Source: Protea cynaroides (Eukaryota; Streptophyta; Magnoliopsida; Proteales; Proteaceae). From it: a DNA stretch of 64,000 bases. The notes beneath the pieces are model-generated. The model searched no databases. It was given only the letters and a program-made list of their open reading frames with translations, and was not told where the DNA came from. A program made the position numbers and the translations under genes. Positions within the stretch are counted from its first letter, which is position 1. Each line of letters starts with the position of its first letter. Positions 62,501 to 64,000 of the stretch are shown piece after piece. Location: NCBI GenBank assembly GCA_028583415.1, contig CM053267.1, forward strand, positions 46,913,390 through 46,977,389, in the 5' to 3' direction.

Positions 62501-64000
62501 TCGTCAAGTAATCCTCAAGTATATCAAGAAGCTTAGTCATCTGTGAAAATATAAGTACACGATGGCCTTCTCTATGCAACACCTTAAGCATAGAATGCAA
62601 CAGTGTCAGCTTCGCAGACGCCTTTATTCGCATTTCTTGAAGGAACTCCATAGATCCAGAATCAGGCTCAGTACCTGGTATAAGATACGGATGGTTGCAC
62701 ACTTTCCGAAGCTGCATAACGATGTTCAGCATTGACTTCTGAGCAACCCCCTTTCCTATGTTACGTAAGATCTGATAATTTTTTGTAAGCATTGCACGAT
62801 AATATTCTGCCTGTATAGATGACAACTCAACAGGAACCATGCGTTCAGTCTTGGGAGGAATATTCTGCATTGCATCCTTTTTAAGTCTTCGAAGCATATG
62901 AGGAGCAACAAGTTTTTTCAACTCATCTACTTTTTCCGCAGTTGTGAGATCATTAAACTTCTCTTCAAATGACGACAGAGAAGGGAATGAAGCAGGCTGC
63001 AAGAAATTTAGTAAGTTGTACATTTCACCTATATTGTTCTGCAGAGGGGTGCCAGTCAACAGAACACGGTGTTGAAAAGAAAATGTGTTGAGCAAGCTGA
63101 AAAGTTTACTGCCTGAGTTCTTCAGACGATGACCCTCATCAACCACAAGAACCTCCCAGGGAACCCCACGCAAATGGGAGGAGTCAGCAAGCACCATCTC
63201 ATAAGTAGTCAAAAGAACATTAAATTTGAATGACTTAGTTCTTTTGTTTATCCCATTTGGATCATATGCATGCCATTCATATTGACGAATGATAGATCTT
63301 GCTTTTGCACAGCCATGGTACTCCACAACATTCAGATCTGGAGCCCATAATGCAAACTCAGCAAGCCAGTTAGGCATTGTGGACAGAGGAACCAAAACTA
63401 GACAAGGCAGCCTAACTTTAAACTCAAAATATAAAGATGAAATAAAAGCACACGCAGAAACAGTTTTCCCCAGACCCATCTCATCAGCGAGGATTACATT
63501 TTTAGATATATACCAGCACTTCCGCAACCAGTTCAAAGCTTCTAGTTGATGTGGAAACAGGGAACCACCTTTAAGCTCTTTAGGCTGCTCTTCAAGAGAA
63601 ACTATGTCAGTTTGTTGACACTTACTCTTTGGAAAATCATCCTTGGCAGAATCTTTGGCCAGTGTTTGGGATTCAAAGCACTTGAACTCAGCAATCAGAT
63701 GCAAAGAATTCCCAATGGTAGGTTCATCTAACTTCTCCCATGTGCATTCATCATAATGGAGACCATGCCATTTTATAAAAGCTTCGGTTGGGCCATCCTT
63801 GCAAGGACGGAGGGCAATCACCTTTTGAGGCTGGCACCATTGTTCCTCACAAAGATTTATCAGTGCTGTTCCATGCTTTGACTTGTAATTCTCTAGTTTT
63901 CTCTTTGCTAAAACTTTCACTTGTGGTTCAGGAACCCAGCTGTTATGAATGTGAGATTGCCCAGCCCACTTGACTAAAAATTCATAAACTACAGTATCTG
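46408..64000 (-). CDS. CHD3-type chromatin remodeling ATPase, CHR4/PICKLE-RELATED 1-like (5' end outside window)
   Basis: The gene reads in from the right edge. Exons in the window: 61836-64000, 56564-56721, 53932-54046, 49364-49440, 48599-49277 and 46408-48456 (stop). All phases agree. From the edge: end of a chromodomain (VYEFLVKWAGQSHIHNSWVP), second chromodomain-like segment (FIKWHGLHYDECTWEKL), then SNF2 ATPase with LADEMGLGKT (ATP binding), VVDEGHRLKN (DExH), LLTGTPLQNN, and the helicase C part with FSQMTKLLDIL and NRAHRIGQ. Next come WDRILRLRWEKYQ, KRLRKAVSYRDAF, AGRALKAKFAKLRARQKERL and a SANT-like block (ELDALWIGVRRHGRGNWDAM). The order matches Arabidopsis CHR4/PKR1, a nuclear nucleosome remodeler affecting floral and histone-mark regulation. 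The PHD finger expected upstream is not in the window. Introns of 5.1 and 4.5 kb carry transposons. The family is certain; exact orthology is probable. Confidence 0.95.
52951..53018. repeat. Short tandem duplication inside the Pack-MULE
   Basis: 'caacttcgtcttcttcctca' followed by 'tattttt' occurs twice, 38 bases apart, immediately before the captured IDD segment. Confidence 0.9.
53019..53315 (+). pseudogene. Captured C-terminal fragment of an INDETERMINATE-DOMAIN (IDD) zinc-finger gene
   Basis: The frame starts MGAAATNSSFLCGLGLTTSS and contains LTELIMGPSSLFGPKPTTLD. IDD transcription factors carry a conserved stretch of the form QMGAAxSxxSFLxGLG...TELMMGxSSLFGxKPxTLDFLGLG in their C-terminal half. 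The N-terminal ID zinc fingers and most of the protein are absent. The match ends at TLD, where LGLG is replaced by RGRDRD. The fragment is in plus orientation, antisense to the host CHR4-like gene. Expression is unknown. Confidence 0.82.
53530..53553. repeat. (GA)n run near the right end of the Pack-MULE
   Basis: About 12 GA units. Confidence 0.9.
54047..56563 (-). other. 2.5-kb intron of the CHR4-like gene
   Basis: Lies between exons 56564-56721 and 53932-54046. It contains a probable 5'-truncated LINE 3' end (about 55780-55979, plus strand: '..gttgtgggttgctgttgtattttctctc' then 'catcaataaaatttgtcatcc' and an A run). No gene is supported; the short frames here are chance. Confidence 0.6.
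58308..59202 (+). mobile_element. TRIM-type LTR element with PBS
   Basis: LTR1 58382-58708 and LTR2 58849-59202 share 'tgttaac..aattaa..ataagctttgac', 'gtcaaagcaggttatcaata', 'ttccttgcacatgtgta' and the ending 'ctttgtaaca'. LTR1 is followed directly by tggtatcagagc (58709-58720), the usual plant initiator-Met primer-binding site. The internal region is only 140 bp, without coding. A partial extra copy of the LTR start (58308-58381, 'tgttagcgtaattaatt..gactaagtcaaagtggg') precedes LTR1, so the left end may be rearranged. No clean target duplication was found. Confidence 0.85.
59203..59850 (+). mobile_element. LINE ORF2 fragment (endonuclease part)
   Basis: A plus-strand frame from about 59350 reads TFQLFSPPKWSPLGYVDDKR and later FIMAVYASNSASERQ, WSILGDFNVVRFGNEMVGG, DDLNWSGMKLT. 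These match the endonuclease/exonuclease/phosphatase domain of plant LINE ORF2 (MxxVYAS, GDFN). Two in-frame stops (59659 region TAA and 59749 region TGA) interrupt it. No reverse transcriptase part remains. Confidence 0.8.
60001..60240. repeat. Tandem repeat, about 92-bp unit, 2.7 copies
   Basis: The unit starts 'tacttgtt.ca.gtg.tg' and includes 'catgctcgtgttg.gagcctac' and 'acctgcagcct'. Copies start at 60001, 60093 and about 60184. A CTA/CTG-rich run (60245-60290) follows. Confidence 0.9.

Noticed and set aside
1..64000. CRISPR arrays, operons, bacterial or organellar inserts
   Set aside because: None seen. The tandem repeats lack spacer structure, and all recognised genes are plant nuclear genes with introns or plant-only domains.

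Overview
This window is nuclear DNA of a flowering plant. The evidence is spliced genes with GT..AG introns, plant-only families (a FAR1-related factor, an S-domain receptor kinase, a CHR4/PKR1-type CHD3 remodeler, a DWNN E3 ligase of the PQT3 type), AT-rich intergenic DNA and many small transposable elements. The style of the repeats suggests a woody eudicot, possibly early-diverging, but the sequence alone does not fix the species.

Layout: (1) 1-6150 is repeat-rich, with a duplicated AT-rich block, a TIR element with a perfect 9-bp target duplication (1863-2508), a small MULE-like element (about 3829-4368) and a suspicious poly-G tract (4940-5302). (2) 6153-12130 holds a plus-strand, 12-exon DWNN/zinc-knuckle/RING-U-box E3 ligase gene (676 aa, PQT3-like), with nested tandem repeats in its leader. 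(3) 15144-18885 holds a minus-strand FAR1-RELATED SEQUENCE gene of the FRS4 type. Its C-terminus is built from five tandem, same-phase mini-exons of 66-69 bp. Its transcript probably starts near 25880, leaving a leader intron of about 6.8 kb that holds LINE and MITE debris. (4) 27081-29549 holds a minus-strand S-domain receptor-like kinase with a promoter near 30275. (5) 30300-41800 is gene-poor and contains a second copy of the 1863 element family and a 390-bp TRIM. (6) 41909-42316 holds a small plus-strand plant protein gene. (7) 42980-44504 is a Pack-MULE-like element carrying exon 1 of a WRKY75-type gene. (8) 46408-64000 holds the 3' two-thirds of a minus-strand CHR4/PKR1-like CHD3 remodeler, cut by the window edge. 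Its introns hold a Pack-MULE with an INDETERMINATE-DOMAIN gene fragment (51854-53776), a TRIM with PBS (58382-59202), a LINE endonuclease fragment and a 92-bp tandem repeat.

The four large genes are separate transcription units with broad regulatory roles: protein turnover, light/hormone transcription control, cell-surface perception and chromatin remodeling. No operon-like or cluster logic links them. The most interesting material is the mini-exon array of the FRS gene and the set of gene-fragment-carrying MULEs. The FRS family itself derives from a MULE transposase. Several open frames begin at non-ATG codons just after splice acceptors, and starts were corrected accordingly (FRS 18885, receptor kinase 29549).
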